This document shows, in pieces, positions 51,022 through 59,601 of a stretch of 64,000 nucleotides of DNA. Under the pieces are notes generated by a model. It was given only the letters and a program-made list of their open reading frames with translations, did not search any database and was not told where the DNA came from. Origin of the DNA: Avichristensenella sp031550535 (GTDB lineage Bacteria; Bacillota; Clostridia; Christensenellales; Aristaeellaceae). The DNA is taken from positions 56,239 to 120,238 of the forward strand of contig JAVBOM010000017.1 of assembly GCA_031550535.1 (NCBI GenBank). Reading direction: 5' to 3'. Each line of letters opens with the position of its first letter. Position 1 is the stretch's first letter. Position numbers and translations under genes: made by a program.

Positions 51022-51480
51022 TCACTCCTGCGCTTCGGCGGCTGGTTCCACGGCCGGCGCGGGCGCGGCAGCCGGTTCGGCGGCCACGGGCTCTGCGCTT
51101 ACGGGCGCGTCTTCCGTGCCAGCGGGCGCGTACATGGGCGGGCGCGCGAACGCCGGACGCGCCGGGATGGCGCGCGGCTTAACGCTTGTCCGCTTCTCTT
51201 CGATCCGAACGATCAGGTACCGCAGCACGTCTTCGGAGATCTGCAGCACGCGCTCGATCTCGCGGGGCAGCTCGCTGCCGGCGCTGAAGTTCACGAGCAC
51301 ATAGTAGCCTTCGTTCCGGTAGTTGATGGGGTAGGCCAGGCGGCGCTTGCCCCACTCATCGCTCTTATCCACCGTGCCACCGTTGTCAGTGATCAGTGTG
51401 GAAATGCGCTCGATGAGCTCCTTCCTGGGAGCGTCCTCCAGCGAGATGTCGATGATGTACATCAGCTCATACTTGTTCAA
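51022..51480 (-). CDS. rpsF: 30S ribosomal protein S6 with extended tail
   Basis: A 152-residue S6. The ~95-residue core is normal (YELMYIIDISLEDA ... KRRLAYPINYRNEGYYVLVNFSA ... RVLQISEDVLRYLIVRIEEKR). A C-terminal ~50-residue Ala/Pro/Glu tail follows, absent from most S6 proteins. The start is a TTG (MNKYELMYI by family alignment), with AAAGGAAA just before and AGGAGGTGA slightly further. It is first in the operon. Confidence 0.95.
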   Translation of the reverse strand: MNKYELMYIIDISLEDAPRKELIERISTLITDNGGTVDKSDEWGKRRLAYPINYRNEGYYVLVNFSAGSELPREIERVLQISEDVLRYLIVRIEEKRTSVKPRAIPARPAFARPPMYAPAGTEDAPVSAEPVAAEPAAAPAPAVEPAAEAQE

Positions 51481-51548
51481 TTTCCTTTCACCTCCTTATG
51501 GACATATGGCCCTGCATCCATTGCAGAGCAAGGATGTGCCAACACAGA

Positions 51549-51577
51549 ATTATATCAGGTGTGGTGTTCGTTTGCAA
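51549..51577 (-). promoter_or_regulatory. Promoter of the rpsF-ssb-rpsR operon
   Basis: Minus strand TTGCAA, 17 bases, perfect TATAAT, about 68 bases before the TTG start of rpsF. The rest of 51580-51760 shows no gene. Confidence 0.85.
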
Positions 51578-51762
51578 GGGTCTGCGCAAAAAAACAGCGA
51601 AAATGGCCGCGTATGCGCTTTCCCGGATGTGCTGTGACAGTGGTTTGTGGGTTCTGTTCCGCCTTGCCGCGCGGTGCGGGATATGGTTCACCAATCACCC
51701 GCCGTATCAAACCACACGCCGCGTACCGGAAGAATACCCCAACCCATGGTCGCCCTAACCCG

Positions 51763-51793
51763 CAAAAAGCGGGGGACGGAAAACCCGTCCCCC
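51763..51793 (-). terminator. Terminator of the tldD-tldE operon
   Basis: Minus strand GGGGGACGG / CCGTCCCCC stem with a 5-base loop, followed by GCTTTTTGCG, 26 bases after the tldE stop. Confidence 0.85.
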
Positions 51794-51818
51794 CGCCATT
51801 CATTTTCACCGTTTCTCC

Positions 51819-53147
51819 CTATTTTCCCGTCACCGACAGCCCGCTGACCCACACAGACGGGCTGGTGATCGGGCTTTCCGTAAACCGAAGATCGCTGCCA
51901 ACGGCCGTGATGTTTTTCAGCAGCGAGAAGAAGTTGCCCGCTACGGTCACCTGTTCCACCGCGCGGCCCTTTTTGCCGTTCTCGACCAGGAACCCCTTGG
52001 ACAGCAGGGAGAAATCGCCCGACACGGCGTTCGCGCCGGAGTGCAGGCCCGTCATGTCGGTCACGACCAGGCCGTTGCCCATTTTCGCCATCAGCGCGTC
52101 CAGGTCGTCCGCGCCCGGGGCGAAGAAAAAGTTCGTCGGCTCGACCCCCATTGATCCCGTGCCGCGCGCCCCGTTGCCGGTGGTCGCGACGCCCGCCTTC
52201 TTCGCGGTTTTCAGGTTGTGCAGCAACGTTTTCAGCACGCCGCCCTCGATGACGTTCTTGGTGTACGTCGCGACGCCCTCGCCGTCAAACGGCTGCGTGC
52301 CGAAGCCTCCGGCCAGCAGCGGATCGTCCACCAGCGTCACGCACGGCGCGGCGATGGTTTCGCCCTCCTTGCCCTGCAACAGGGAGAGACCCTTCTGCGC
52401 CGCGTCCGCGCTGAACGCGCCGGAGAACGTGGACAGCAGGTTGCCCATCGCGGTGTTGCGGAAGATGACGGGCATTTCGCCGCTCTCGCACGGCGAGGCG
52501 CCGAGCTGGAACACCGCGTCCCCGATCGCTTCGCGCGCGATGTGCTCCGCACTCAGGGCGGACAGGCCATACGCGCCCTCGGCGGTGAAATTCGTGGTAA
52601 CACGCTCGCCTTCCCGCGCCGTGGCATCCAGGAAGCCGACGCACAGGCTGTCGCTGTGCGACAGGTCCAGGCCGTGCGTGTTGACCAGGCGGATGCGGGA
52701 GCGCGCCGTCTCCAGGCCGCTGAACCCCAGGTCCTTCACGCGGGGATCCAGCGACAGCGCAATCTTTTCCATCTTCAGCGCGAAATCGATCCGCGCCTCC
52801 GGCGTGCCCATGTCGCCCTCGCAGGCCACCTTTGCGTACGACGGGCTGCCCGCGAAGATGAACTGCTCGTCCTCATCCGTGATCAGCGCGGCGCTGTCCT
52901 TCACGCCGTTCACCAGCATCTCAATGGCGGCCTCGTCCATGGCCTCGGTGTAGGACGTGCCCATCTTGCCGTTCACGAGTCCCCGGAAGTACAGCTTTCC
53001 GGTCGTGCTGACGGCGTATTCCTCGATTTCGCCCTTGTTCACCAGCACGCGGAAGGAGTCCGCCTCGCGCACGTACGCTTCCGCCTCAGCAATGCCCGCC
53101 GCCTGCGCGGCCTTCAGCAGCGCATGGATAAAGATATCTTGATTCAT
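51819..53147 (-). CDS. tldE: TldE/PmbA-family peptidase partner
   Basis: A 442-residue TldE/PmbA homologue, the non-zinc subunit of the TldD-TldE peptidase that degrades unfolded or modified peptides. Typical segments: QPFDGEGVATYTKNVIEGGVLKTLLHNLKTAKKAG, GARGTGSMGVEPTNFFFAPG and DMTGLHSGANAVSGDFSLLSKGFLVENGK. GGGAGGT precedes the ATG at 53147, four bases after the tldD stop, so the pair is co-translated. In other bacteria the pair can mature peptide antibiotics; no precursor gene is evident here. Confidence 0.92.
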   Translation of the reverse strand: MNQDIFIHALLKAAQAAGIAEAEAYVREADSFRVLVNKGEIEEYAVSTTGKLYFRGLVNGKMGTSYTEAMDEAAIEMLVNGVKDSAALITDEDEQFIFAGSPSYAKVACEGDMGTPEARIDFALKMEKIALSLDPRVKDLGFSGLETARSRIRLVNTHGLDLSHSDSLCVGFLDATAREGERVTTNFTAEGAYGLSALSAEHIAREAIGDAVFQLGASPCESGEMPVIFRNTAMGNLLSTFSGAFSADAAQKGLSLLQGKEGETIAAPCVTLVDDPLLAGGFGTQPFDGEGVATYTKNVIEGGVLKTLLHNLKTAKKAGVATTGNGARGTGSMGVEPTNFFFAPGADDLDALMAKMGNGLVVTDMTGLHSGANAVSGDFSLLSKGFLVENGKKGRAVEQVTVAGNFFSLLKNITAVGSDLRFTESPITSPSVWVSGLSVTGK

Positions 53148-53151
53148 TTGC

Positions 53152-54531
53152 TTACCTCCCGCCAACCGTCAGGCTTGAAATGCGGATCGTGGGCTGGCCG
53201 ACGTTCGTCGGCACACTGCCGCTGAGGGAGCCGCACATGCCCTGGCCGCTCCGCACCGCGTTGCTCACACGGTCAATCTTGATCAGCACCTCGCTGCCCC
53301 GCCCGATCAGCGACGCGCCGCGCACCGGCGTGTCCAGCTTGCCGTTCTTGACCAGATACCCCTCGTCCACGGCGAAATTGAAGATGCCCGTCGCGGGGTC
53401 GACCGAGCCGCCGCCCATGGAGGCCGCGTACAGCCCCTCACCCATGGTAGAGAGCATCTCGCCCTCGTCGTCGGTCCCGGCCGCGATGTACGTGTTGCGC
53501 ATGCGCGACGTGGGCGCGTATTTGTAGCTCTCCCGCCTGCCGGAGCCGGTGGAGGGCATGCCCATGCGCAGGCCGCCGAGCTTATCGATCATGTAGTTTT
53601 TCAGGATGCCGTTTTCGATTAGCACGAGCTTGTTCGTCGGCGCGCCCTCGTCATCGATGTTCAGGCTGCCCCAGGAATTTGGCTCCGTGCCGTCGTCAAT
53701 GGCCGTGACGCGGTCGTCCGCGATTTTCTGCCCCAGCTTGCCGCAGAATTCGCTCTGCCCCCGCGAGACGCTCGTCGCCTCCAGGGAATGGCCGCACGCC
53801 TCATGGAACACCACGCCGCCGAAGCCGCCGGCCATCAGTACCGGCATGATGCCGGCTGGGCAGACGGGCGCGTGCAGCATCCGCACCGCGCGCTCCGCGG
53901 CGCGTTTTCCGGCGGCCGCCGCGTCGATCGTCTCAAACAGCTCGATGCCGCGCATCGCGCCCGGGCCTTCCACGCCGGTCTGGTTCTCCTTGCCGTCCGA
54001 CGCGACGGCCATGAGGAATAGGCGCGTGCGCACGCGGCGGTCCTCCGCGAAAAGGCCCTCGCTGTTGGTGATCAGGACGCGCTGGTCCACGTCGGCGTAC
54101 CGGGCCTGCGCCTGGACGATCTCCGGACTCGCGGACCGCATCGCCTGGACAGCATCCCGCATCAGGGCGACGCGCTTCGCATGCGCCGTATCACCCGGCA
54201 TGAAGCGGATGGGGTGGATGTTCGGCACGCTGCGCGGCGTGACGACGATGTCCCGCGTTTTTGGCGTTCCGCGCACGGCGGCGGCGGCTTTGCGCGCGCA
54301 GTCCAGCAGGCCCTCGCGGCTGGTGTCGTTCGTGTAGGCGTAGATGCAGCGCAGCTCGCTAAACACGCGCACGCCCGCGCCGTGGGTGCGGCCAGTGCTG
54401 ACCGTTTCCATGGCGTCGTTGCGCATGACGAGCAGGTTGTCCAGCCTGTCCTCCAGAAAGATTTCGGCGAAATCGCCGCCGGTTGTCAGCGCGGCGGCGA
54501 GCACCTCTTGGGCAATGGTTCTGTCCAGCAT
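53152..54531 (-). CDS. tldD: TldD-family zinc metallopeptidase
   Basis: A 459-residue TldD. The zinc motif HEACGH (H243, E244, H248) is intact, with the third ligand expected in the later MRNTYIAAGTDDEGEM region. TMGEGLYAASMGGGSVDPATGIFNFAVDEGYLVKNGK and RGSEVLIKIDRVSNAVRSGQGMCGS complete the signature. AAAGGAG precedes the ATG at 54531. It is the first gene of the tldDE operon. Confidence 0.95.
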   Translation of the reverse strand: MLDRTIAQEVLAAALTTGGDFAEIFLEDRLDNLLVMRNDAMETVSTGRTHGAGVRVFSELRCIYAYTNDTSREGLLDCARKAAAAVRGTPKTRDIVVTPRSVPNIHPIRFMPGDTAHAKRVALMRDAVQAMRSASPEIVQAQARYADVDQRVLITNSEGLFAEDRRVRTRLFLMAVASDGKENQTGVEGPGAMRGIELFETIDAAAAGKRAAERAVRMLHAPVCPAGIMPVLMAGGFGGVVFHEACGHSLEATSVSRGQSEFCGKLGQKIADDRVTAIDDGTEPNSWGSLNIDDEGAPTNKLVLIENGILKNYMIDKLGGLRMGMPSTGSGRRESYKYAPTSRMRNTYIAAGTDDEGEMLSTMGEGLYAASMGGGSVDPATGIFNFAVDEGYLVKNGKLDTPVRGASLIGRGSEVLIKIDRVSNAVRSGQGMCGSLSGSVPTNVGQPTIRISSLTVGGR

Positions 54532-54577
54532 ACAATTCTCCTTTGGCTGTGTTTTTGGCATATGGGAATGAGGAACG

Positions 54578-54718
54578 CCAAGGGGTTTCACCCCTTGGGA
54601 CCCCACTTAAGGGATTTCATCCCTTAAGAATCCCATCATCCGGGGGTTGGTTTCAATTCTTACATAACCCTCCCGCCGTGAGGCGAGGATGGGATTCCAA
54701 AGGGTCAAGACCCTTTGG
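54578..54718. repeat. Array of three perfect hairpins
   Basis: CCAAGGGG-TTTCA-CCCCTTGG (54578-54598), TTAAGGGA-TTTCA-TCCCTTAA-type (54607-54627) and CCAAAGGGTC-AA-GACCCTTTGG (54697-54718). CCGCCGTGAGGCG in between is shared with regions A and B. The array fills the gap between the divergent ends of the tldD operon and the zinc-peptidase gene. Confidence 0.75.
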
Positions 54719-54753
54719 CAGGGTCTGGGACAGCGTCCAAGCGTCCCTCCCGC

Positions 54754-55464
54754 CTAGTCCCTTCGCCGTCCCCCCGCGAGCACGAGCAGCCGCAGGAGCT
54801 GCAAAAACGCCTGCAGTGCGGCCGCGATGTACGTCAGCCCCGCGGCGTTCAGCACCTTGCGGGCCGGGCGCGCTTCCTCATACGTCAAGTATCCGCCCGC
54901 TTCCAGCGAGGTGATCGCGCGGCTGGACGCGTTGAACTCCACCGGCAGCGTGACCAGGTAGAACAGCACCACGGCGATGAACACAGCGATGCCCACCCAC
55001 ATCAGCGGTTCCCAGCTCATGATGAGGCCCAGGATGAACAGCGGCACAGCCGCGTAGGAACCGATCTGCGCGACGGGCACGAACGCGGAGCGCATCTTCA
55101 GCGGCGCGTACTGCTCATAGTGCTGGAACACGTGGCCGACCTCGTGCGCGGCGACGCCCAGCGCGGCGAGCGACGTGGAATCGTATACGCCGTCGGACAG
55201 GCTCAGCACGTTCGTCTTGGGGTTATAGTTGTCCGTCAGGCTGCCGCGGATACGCTCCACGGTCACATCCATCACGCCGTTCTGCCGCATCATGTCCTCC
55301 GCCACCTGCGCGGCGGTCCATCCGCGCTGGGACGGCACATCCGAATACCGACGGAAAACCGACTGCACATGGAACTGCGCCCACAGCGCCAGCAGCAGCC
55401 CAGGCAGCACAATGAGCATGGTGGGGTCGAAGTACAAGCCATAGCCGTAGCCATATCCGTACAT
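54754..55464 (-). CDS. Membrane zinc metallopeptidase, YugP-like
   Basis: A 236-residue membrane protein of the Zn_peptidase_2 (YugP) family. The catalytic HEVGH lies in LGVAAHEVGHVFQHYEQYAPL (near residue 106), the preceding LSDGVYDSTSLAALG is conserved, and three to four hydrophobic helices flank it. A Gly-Tyr-rich start (MYGYGYGYG) follows AGGAGGG. The physiological substrate is unknown. The family often lies near translation or methionyl-tRNA formyltransferase genes; here it is alone. Confidence 0.9.
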   Translation of the reverse strand: MYGYGYGYGLYFDPTMLIVLPGLLLALWAQFHVQSVFRRYSDVPSQRGWTAAQVAEDMMRQNGVMDVTVERIRGSLTDNYNPKTNVLSLSDGVYDSTSLAALGVAAHEVGHVFQHYEQYAPLKMRSAFVPVAQIGSYAAVPLFILGLIMSWEPLMWVGIAVFIAVVLFYLVTLPVEFNASSRAITSLEAGGYLTYEEARPARKVLNAAGLTYIAAALQAFLQLLRLLVLAGGRRRD

Positions 55465-55556
55465 AGCGCACAACCCTCCTTTTTCAGATGATCTATCCAT
55501 AACAGTATACCCGAAAACGGCCGCCGATCAACCCCGGCGGCCGCAATTGTCGGTTT

Positions 55557-56612
55557 TCACGGTTGTTTTCCCGTTTCTTTCGGTTTTCTGTCCTGAAAGA
55601 CGAAATCGCGCTGCACCGCAAAGCTGACGAAAAACAGCGCCACGTCCACGGGCAGCTTGACCCAGGCTGAACCAAGCCCCAGCATGCCTTGCAGCGCCTC
55701 AACCAGGAGGGATCCCACCGCCAAGAGCACCACCGCAAGCAAATAATACCGTACAATGGCCATTTTGCCGCCGCGCCCGCCAAACACGGCCGAGCGGTTG
55801 ACCGCAAAGTTGAACACGCTGGAGATCACGCGCGCGATCGCGTAGCACACGCCGTCCGGAAACGGAAGCACCGCCAGGCCCAATAAATACAGCGCGTAAT
55901 CCAAACAGAAGGATACAATGGAGACGAGCATAAAGCGCAGGATAACGGAATAGATGCGGGCGGCATCCCGCAGGGGGCTGAAATGGGAGCCCTTGTTGTC
56001 GTCGATGTAGATGGTTTCAATATCGACCTCGCGCAACGGAAGGTCCAGGTCTTTGAGCTTCAGCAGCATGGTCATTTCAAATTCGTACCGCTCGCCCGGC
56101 AGGCGGAGCATCGCGCCCAGCGCCTCCGCCGGAATGCCGCGCAGACCCGTCTGCGTGTCGCGGCAGCGGATGCCGGTGACCAGGTGGTACACGAAGCGGG
56201 TGATTGCGTTCCCGGCGCGGCTTTTGAACGGCACATTGCCCGTGAAGCGCCGCGCGCCGATGACCAGCGCGCGCGGTTCTTCGCGCATCGCGCCGATTAC
56301 GCGGAGGATGTCCGCCAGGGTGTGCTGACCGTCCGCGTCGGCGGTCACCAACCCCATGCAGGTAGGGCATCGGTTCATGGCCGCGTTGATGCCGGTTTTG
56401 AGCGCGCGCCCCTTGCCCAGGTTCACGGCGTGGCGTTCCACCGCGCAGCCCAACGCGGCGACAGACTCAAAAAAAGGGCGGCAATCCGCGCCGCTGCCGT
56501 CATCGATAACCAGCACGTCCAGGGACTCCCCGCGAAGCTCCTCGCAGAGCGCGACCAGGCGCTCGTCGGGTTTATACGCGGGAATGAGCACGAGAATGGG
56601 TGTTTCCGCCAT
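55557..56612 (-). CDS. Family 2 glycosyltransferase fused to GtrA-like membrane domain
   Basis: A 351-residue fusion. Residues 1-225 are a GT2 domain of the dolichyl-phosphate mannosyltransferase type (LVLIPAYKPDERLVAL, VIDDGSG, NLGKGRALKTGI, TADADGQH, DTQTGLRGI). Residues ~230-345 are four helices of the GtrA family (FMLVSIVSFCLDYALYLLGL ... VNRSAVF ... ALFFVSFAVQRDFVF). It probably makes a polyprenyl-phosphate sugar and helps flip it for wall glycan decoration. I choose the ATG at 56612 since AGAGGA stands seven bases before it. Confidence 0.9.
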   Translation of the reverse strand: MAETPILVLIPAYKPDERLVALCEELRGESLDVLVIDDGSGADCRPFFESVAALGCAVERHAVNLGKGRALKTGINAAMNRCPTCMGLVTADADGQHTLADILRVIGAMREEPRALVIGARRFTGNVPFKSRAGNAITRFVYHLVTGIRCRDTQTGLRGIPAEALGAMLRLPGERYEFEMTMLLKLKDLDLPLREVDIETIYIDDNKGSHFSPLRDAARIYSVILRFMLVSIVSFCLDYALYLLGLAVLPFPDGVCYAIARVISSVFNFAVNRSAVFGGRGGKMAIVRYYLLAVVLLAVGSLLVEALQGMLGLGSAWVKLPVDVALFFVSFAVQRDFVFQDRKPKETGKQP

Positions 56613-56662
56613 CAAAAGGTCCTCTTTCATAATATCAAATGGATGTAAGGCAGACCCGCTTC

Positions 56663-56691
56663 ATTATACGGAGCGGGACCATGCCTGTCAA
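56663..56691 (-). promoter_or_regulatory. Promoter of the glycosyltransferase-GtrA gene
   Basis: Minus strand TTGACA, 17 bases, TATAAT: full consensus, about 50 bases before the chosen start. Confidence 0.9.
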
Positions 56692-56870
56692 TCTTGCGTG
56701 CTGGATGCGCTAAGCATATCGCCAAGTTATTGCGCGCGCATGGCCAAATTGTAAATACCGGCCGTTCCCTTTGGAGACAAACCTTTCATCATATGCGCGT
56801 ACACGCGCGTTCTCTGTGCTTTCCGTCCCGCATATGCTGCTGTACCCAAAAGGCTGAAGGGGGCGATGCA

Positions 56871-57944
56871 ATGCAAAGGCACTGGTATCCAGGCGGCAAT
56901 ACGGCACGCGGGTTTCATAGCTTTTATCAGGATATTTTTTTTCCTGAGGAAGTGCGCAGAATCATCATCCTGAAGGGTGGGCCGGGTGTCGGCAAGAGCA
57001 CGTTCATGCGCCGGATGGCGGAGGCGCTGGAAGCGGAAGGGCAGGTGATGGAATACCTGCACTGTTCCAGCGACAACAACTCGCTGGACGGAATTGTCTG
57101 CCGGACCATGGGGTTCGCCATGATCGACGGCACCGCGCCACACATTGTGGACCCGGAGGTGCCGGGCGCGCGGGACAGTATTTTAAACCTTGGCGTGTTT
57201 CTGGATGAGGATGGGCTGGCAAGCCGCGTGAACGAAATTGACGCGCTGAGAAAGGCAATCTCGACCTGTTTTAACCAAGCCTACCGGTATTTATCCTCCG
57301 CGCTGCCGCTCCGGGATGATTCCGCATGCATCCTGCGCGCGCTGACGGACGAGGCGGCGCTGATGCGGGCGTTTTCGCCGTGGCTGGAGACCGTGACCGC
57401 GTACCGGGATCCCACACGGCCGGGGCGCGCCAGGTCCATGTTCGCCAGCGCGATCACGCCGCAGGGCTGCACGCACTACCTGGAGACGCTGGCCGTGCCG
57501 CGCGTCTGGCGTCTCGGCGGGGAGTGGGGAACGGACGGGCACAAGCTGCTGTCCACACTGATGCACGCGGCGCTTATGCGCGGCATGAACGTGGAGGCGA
57601 TGTACTGCCCCTTGCAGCCCGACAGGCTGGAGCATCTTTTCATTCCGACGTTTGGTCTGTTAATAACAACCGAAAACCGATACCATATCCTGGACGTGGA
57701 GGCGGAGCGGACGCTGAACTTTGACAGGATGCGAAGCCGCCAGCCGACGCAAACGGAGAAGGACGCCCTTGCGTTCAACACCGAGCAATTTGACCGGATG
57801 ATCCAGGCCGCGTGCGCGTCCATCGCCCACGCGAAGGCGTTGCATGACGAGCTGGAGAAGGAGTACATCGGCCGCATGGACTTTGACGGGGTGGAAAGCG
57901 TCTGGCAGGAGACGAAAAAGCGCGTGTTCGAGTGGATTGAATAG
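56871..57944 (+). CDS. P-loop ATPase of unknown function
   Basis: A 357-residue protein like the PRK06851 group of Clostridia. The Walker A motif is LKGGPGVGKSTFMRRMAE (34-51), and CSSDNNSLDGIV lies near residue 70, as in that family. The second half is unlike the first, although full PRK06851 proteins have two P-loops; here I see only one intact. No partner or substrate is evident. The start at 56871 follows GAAGGGGG. A possible minus-strand promoter overlaps its upstream region. Confidence 0.72.
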   Translation: MQRHWYPGGNTARGFHSFYQDIFFPEEVRRIIILKGGPGVGKSTFMRRMAEALEAEGQVMEYLHCSSDNNSLDGIVCRTMGFAMIDGTAPHIVDPEVPGARDSILNLGVFLDEDGLASRVNEIDALRKAISTCFNQAYRYLSSALPLRDDSACILRALTDEAALMRAFSPWLETVTAYRDPTRPGRARSMFASAITPQGCTHYLETLAVPRVWRLGGEWGTDGHKLLSTLMHAALMRGMNVEAMYCPLQPDRLEHLFIPTFGLLITTENRYHILDVEAERTLNFDRMRSRQPTQTEKDALAFNTEQFDRMIQAACASIAHAKALHDELEKEYIGRMDFDGVESVWQETKKRVFEWIE

Positions 57945-58008
57945 GATGTGCTGGCGCTACTGACAAAAATAGCAGGAATTTACGCCGCTTGTGCAGAAGT
58001 GTGCGCGC

Positions 58009-58536
58009 ATGAGGGCGTATTTTCTTGAGACGGCGCAGCTCGGATTTTCACGGTGGGCGGCGGAGGATCTGGCGCTGGCGGAGAGCCTTTGGGGCGATCC
58101 GTCCGTTTCGCGCTACGTATGCGCGGCGGGCGTGTTTTTGCGAGAGGAAATCGCCGCGCGCCTGCGGACGGAGTTGGACAACCTGGCCGCGTTTGGCGTG
58201 CAGTATTGGCCGGTTTTTTGGAAGGAGAACGGCGACTTCGTCGGTGCGTGCGGGCTTCGCCCCGCTGACTTTGCCGAGAAGGCGTTCGAGTTTGGCTTTT
58301 ACCTGCGGCCGTCGTACTGGGGCCGCGGCCTCGCGGCGGAGGCGGGCCGCGCGGCGCTTGATTACGCCCGGGAGACACTCGGAATCCGGGAAATCGCCGC
58401 CGGGCACCACCCGGAGAACGCCGCGTCGCGCAAGGTGCTGACAAAGCTCGGCTTTGAATACCTGTTTGACTCGCTGTACCCGCCCACCGGCCTGATGCAC
58501 CCCGCGTACCGGCTGGCCGATTCCGCGAAGGGGTGA
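58009..58536 (+). CDS. GNAT-family N-acetyltransferase (RimJ/RimL-like)
   Basis: A 175-residue acetyltransferase of the RimJ/RimL type. FLETAQLGFSRWAAEDLALAESLWGDPSVSRYV is the usual N-terminal block, and the acetyl-CoA pocket reads EFGFYLRPSYWGRGLAAEAGRAALDYA, with HHPENAASRKVLTKLGFEY after it. The start is uncertain: GTG at 57991 or ATG at 58009; neither has a strong ribosome site. It ends 25 bases before the sugar-binding lipoprotein gene. Confidence 0.87.
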   Translation: MRAYFLETAQLGFSRWAAEDLALAESLWGDPSVSRYVCAAGVFLREEIAARLRTELDNLAAFGVQYWPVFWKENGDFVGACGLRPADFAEKAFEFGFYLRPSYWGRGLAAEAGRAALDYARETLGIREIAAGHHPENAASRKVLTKLGFEYLFDSLYPPTGLMHPAYRLADSAKG

Positions 58537-58561
58537 ACCGCCGCGAAGGAGTGAACTGTCT

Positions 58562-59599
58562 ATGTACAAAGGCGGGGATTTCTGGCGAAATCCCTTGATG
58601 ACGCCCGATTTTACAAATCAGCGCCGCCAGCTAAGAATCGCGTTCGCGCCGCTCCTGCTGGCGCTGCTTTTCCTGTCCGCGTGCACGGCGAAAAAAAACC
58701 CGGAGCCGGAACCCGCCGCGCGGGAAATTATTGTCGGCTTTGCGCAGCTCGGTTCCGAAAGCGGCTGGCGCGTCGGCAACACAAAGGACATCATCACCGC
58801 GGCGGAGCGCGCGGGCGTGCAGCTCATGTACAAGAACGCCGACCAGAAACAAGAAAACCAGATCAAGGCCATTCGGTCGTTCATCGCGTACCAGGTGGAC
58901 GTGATCGCTTTCGCGCCGATTGTGGAGGACGGGTGGGAGAACGTGCTGCGCGAGGCGAAAGAGGCGGGCATCCCTGTGCTGCTGACCGACCGGTATATCC
59001 AGACGGACGACGAGAGCCTGTTCGTCGGCTTCATCGGCTCCGACTTCCTGGAGGAAGGCCGCGCGGCCGGGCGATTCCTGCTGCAAAAGGCGGAGGGCAT
59101 GGAGCGCGTCCGCATCGTGGAAATCGCGGGCACGGAGGACTCCACGCCGATGAAACAGCGCGCGATCGGTTTCCGCGAAATGATTGAGAATGACGGTCGG
59201 TTTGAGATCGTGCGGAGCGTTTCCGGCGACTTTTTGCGCTCCAAGGGCAAGGAATGGATGCAGAAGATCCTGGAAGAAACGACGGATATCGACGTGCTGT
59301 ATTCGCACAACGACGCGATGACGCTCGGCGCGATTGAGACCATCGAGGCGGCGGGGCTCGCGCCGGGGAAGGACATTATCATCATCACCGTGGACGGGGA
59401 GCAGGGCGCGATAGACCTGCTGAAGGCGGGCAAGATCAACTGTGTGGTCGAGTGCACGCCGTTGATCGGCGATACGATCATGACGCTAGCGAAGAAGCTG
59501 GCCGCCGGCGAACCAATCGACCGGATCACGTATTCCGTGGAGCGCACGTTCTCGGAGTTTGATATAGACCTTGAGTCTCTGCCTGAGAGGGGCTACTGA
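58562..59599 (+). CDS. Sugar-binding lipoprotein (periplasmic-binding-protein type)
   Basis: A 345-residue lipoprotein with a type I periplasmic binding fold (Peripla_BP_4), most like galactofuranose/ribose-binding YtfQ/RbsB. The signal peptide ends in a proper lipobox (LFLSAC). Mature blocks: VGFAQLGSESGWRVGNTKDI, IVEDGWENVLREAKEAGIPVLLTDR, FIGSDFLEEGRAAGRFLL and LYSHNDAMTLGAIETIEAAGL. The N-terminal residues ~3-22 come from element copy 11, so the repeat supplies the positively charged start of the signal peptide. AAGGAGTG stands eight bases before the ATG. It precedes a histidine kinase by two bases and is probably its sensor. Confidence 0.9.
   Translation: MYKGGDFWRNPLMTPDFTNQRRQLRIAFAPLLLALLFLSACTAKKNPEPEPAAREIIVGFAQLGSESGWRVGNTKDIITAAERAGVQLMYKNADQKQENQIKAIRSFIAYQVDVIAFAPIVEDGWENVLREAKEAGIPVLLTDRYIQTDDESLFVGFIGSDFLEEGRAAGRFLLQKAEGMERVRIVEIAGTEDSTPMKQRAIGFREMIENDGRFEIVRSVSGDFLRSKGKEWMQKILEETTDIDVLYSHNDAMTLGAIETIEAAGLAPGKDIIIITVDGEQGAIDLLKAGKINCVVECTPLIGDTIMTLAKKLAAGEPIDRITYSVERTFSEFDIDLESLPERGY
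58571..58628 (+). repeat. Two-hairpin dispersed element, copy 11 (coding, signal peptide)
   Basis: GGCGGGGATTTC-TGGC-GAAATCCC, then TTGATGACGCCCGATTTTAC and AAATCAGCGCCGCC. It lies inside the lipoprotein gene, read in the frame GDFWRNPLMTPDFTNQRR. Confidence 0.85.
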
Positions 59600-59601
59600 C
59601 C

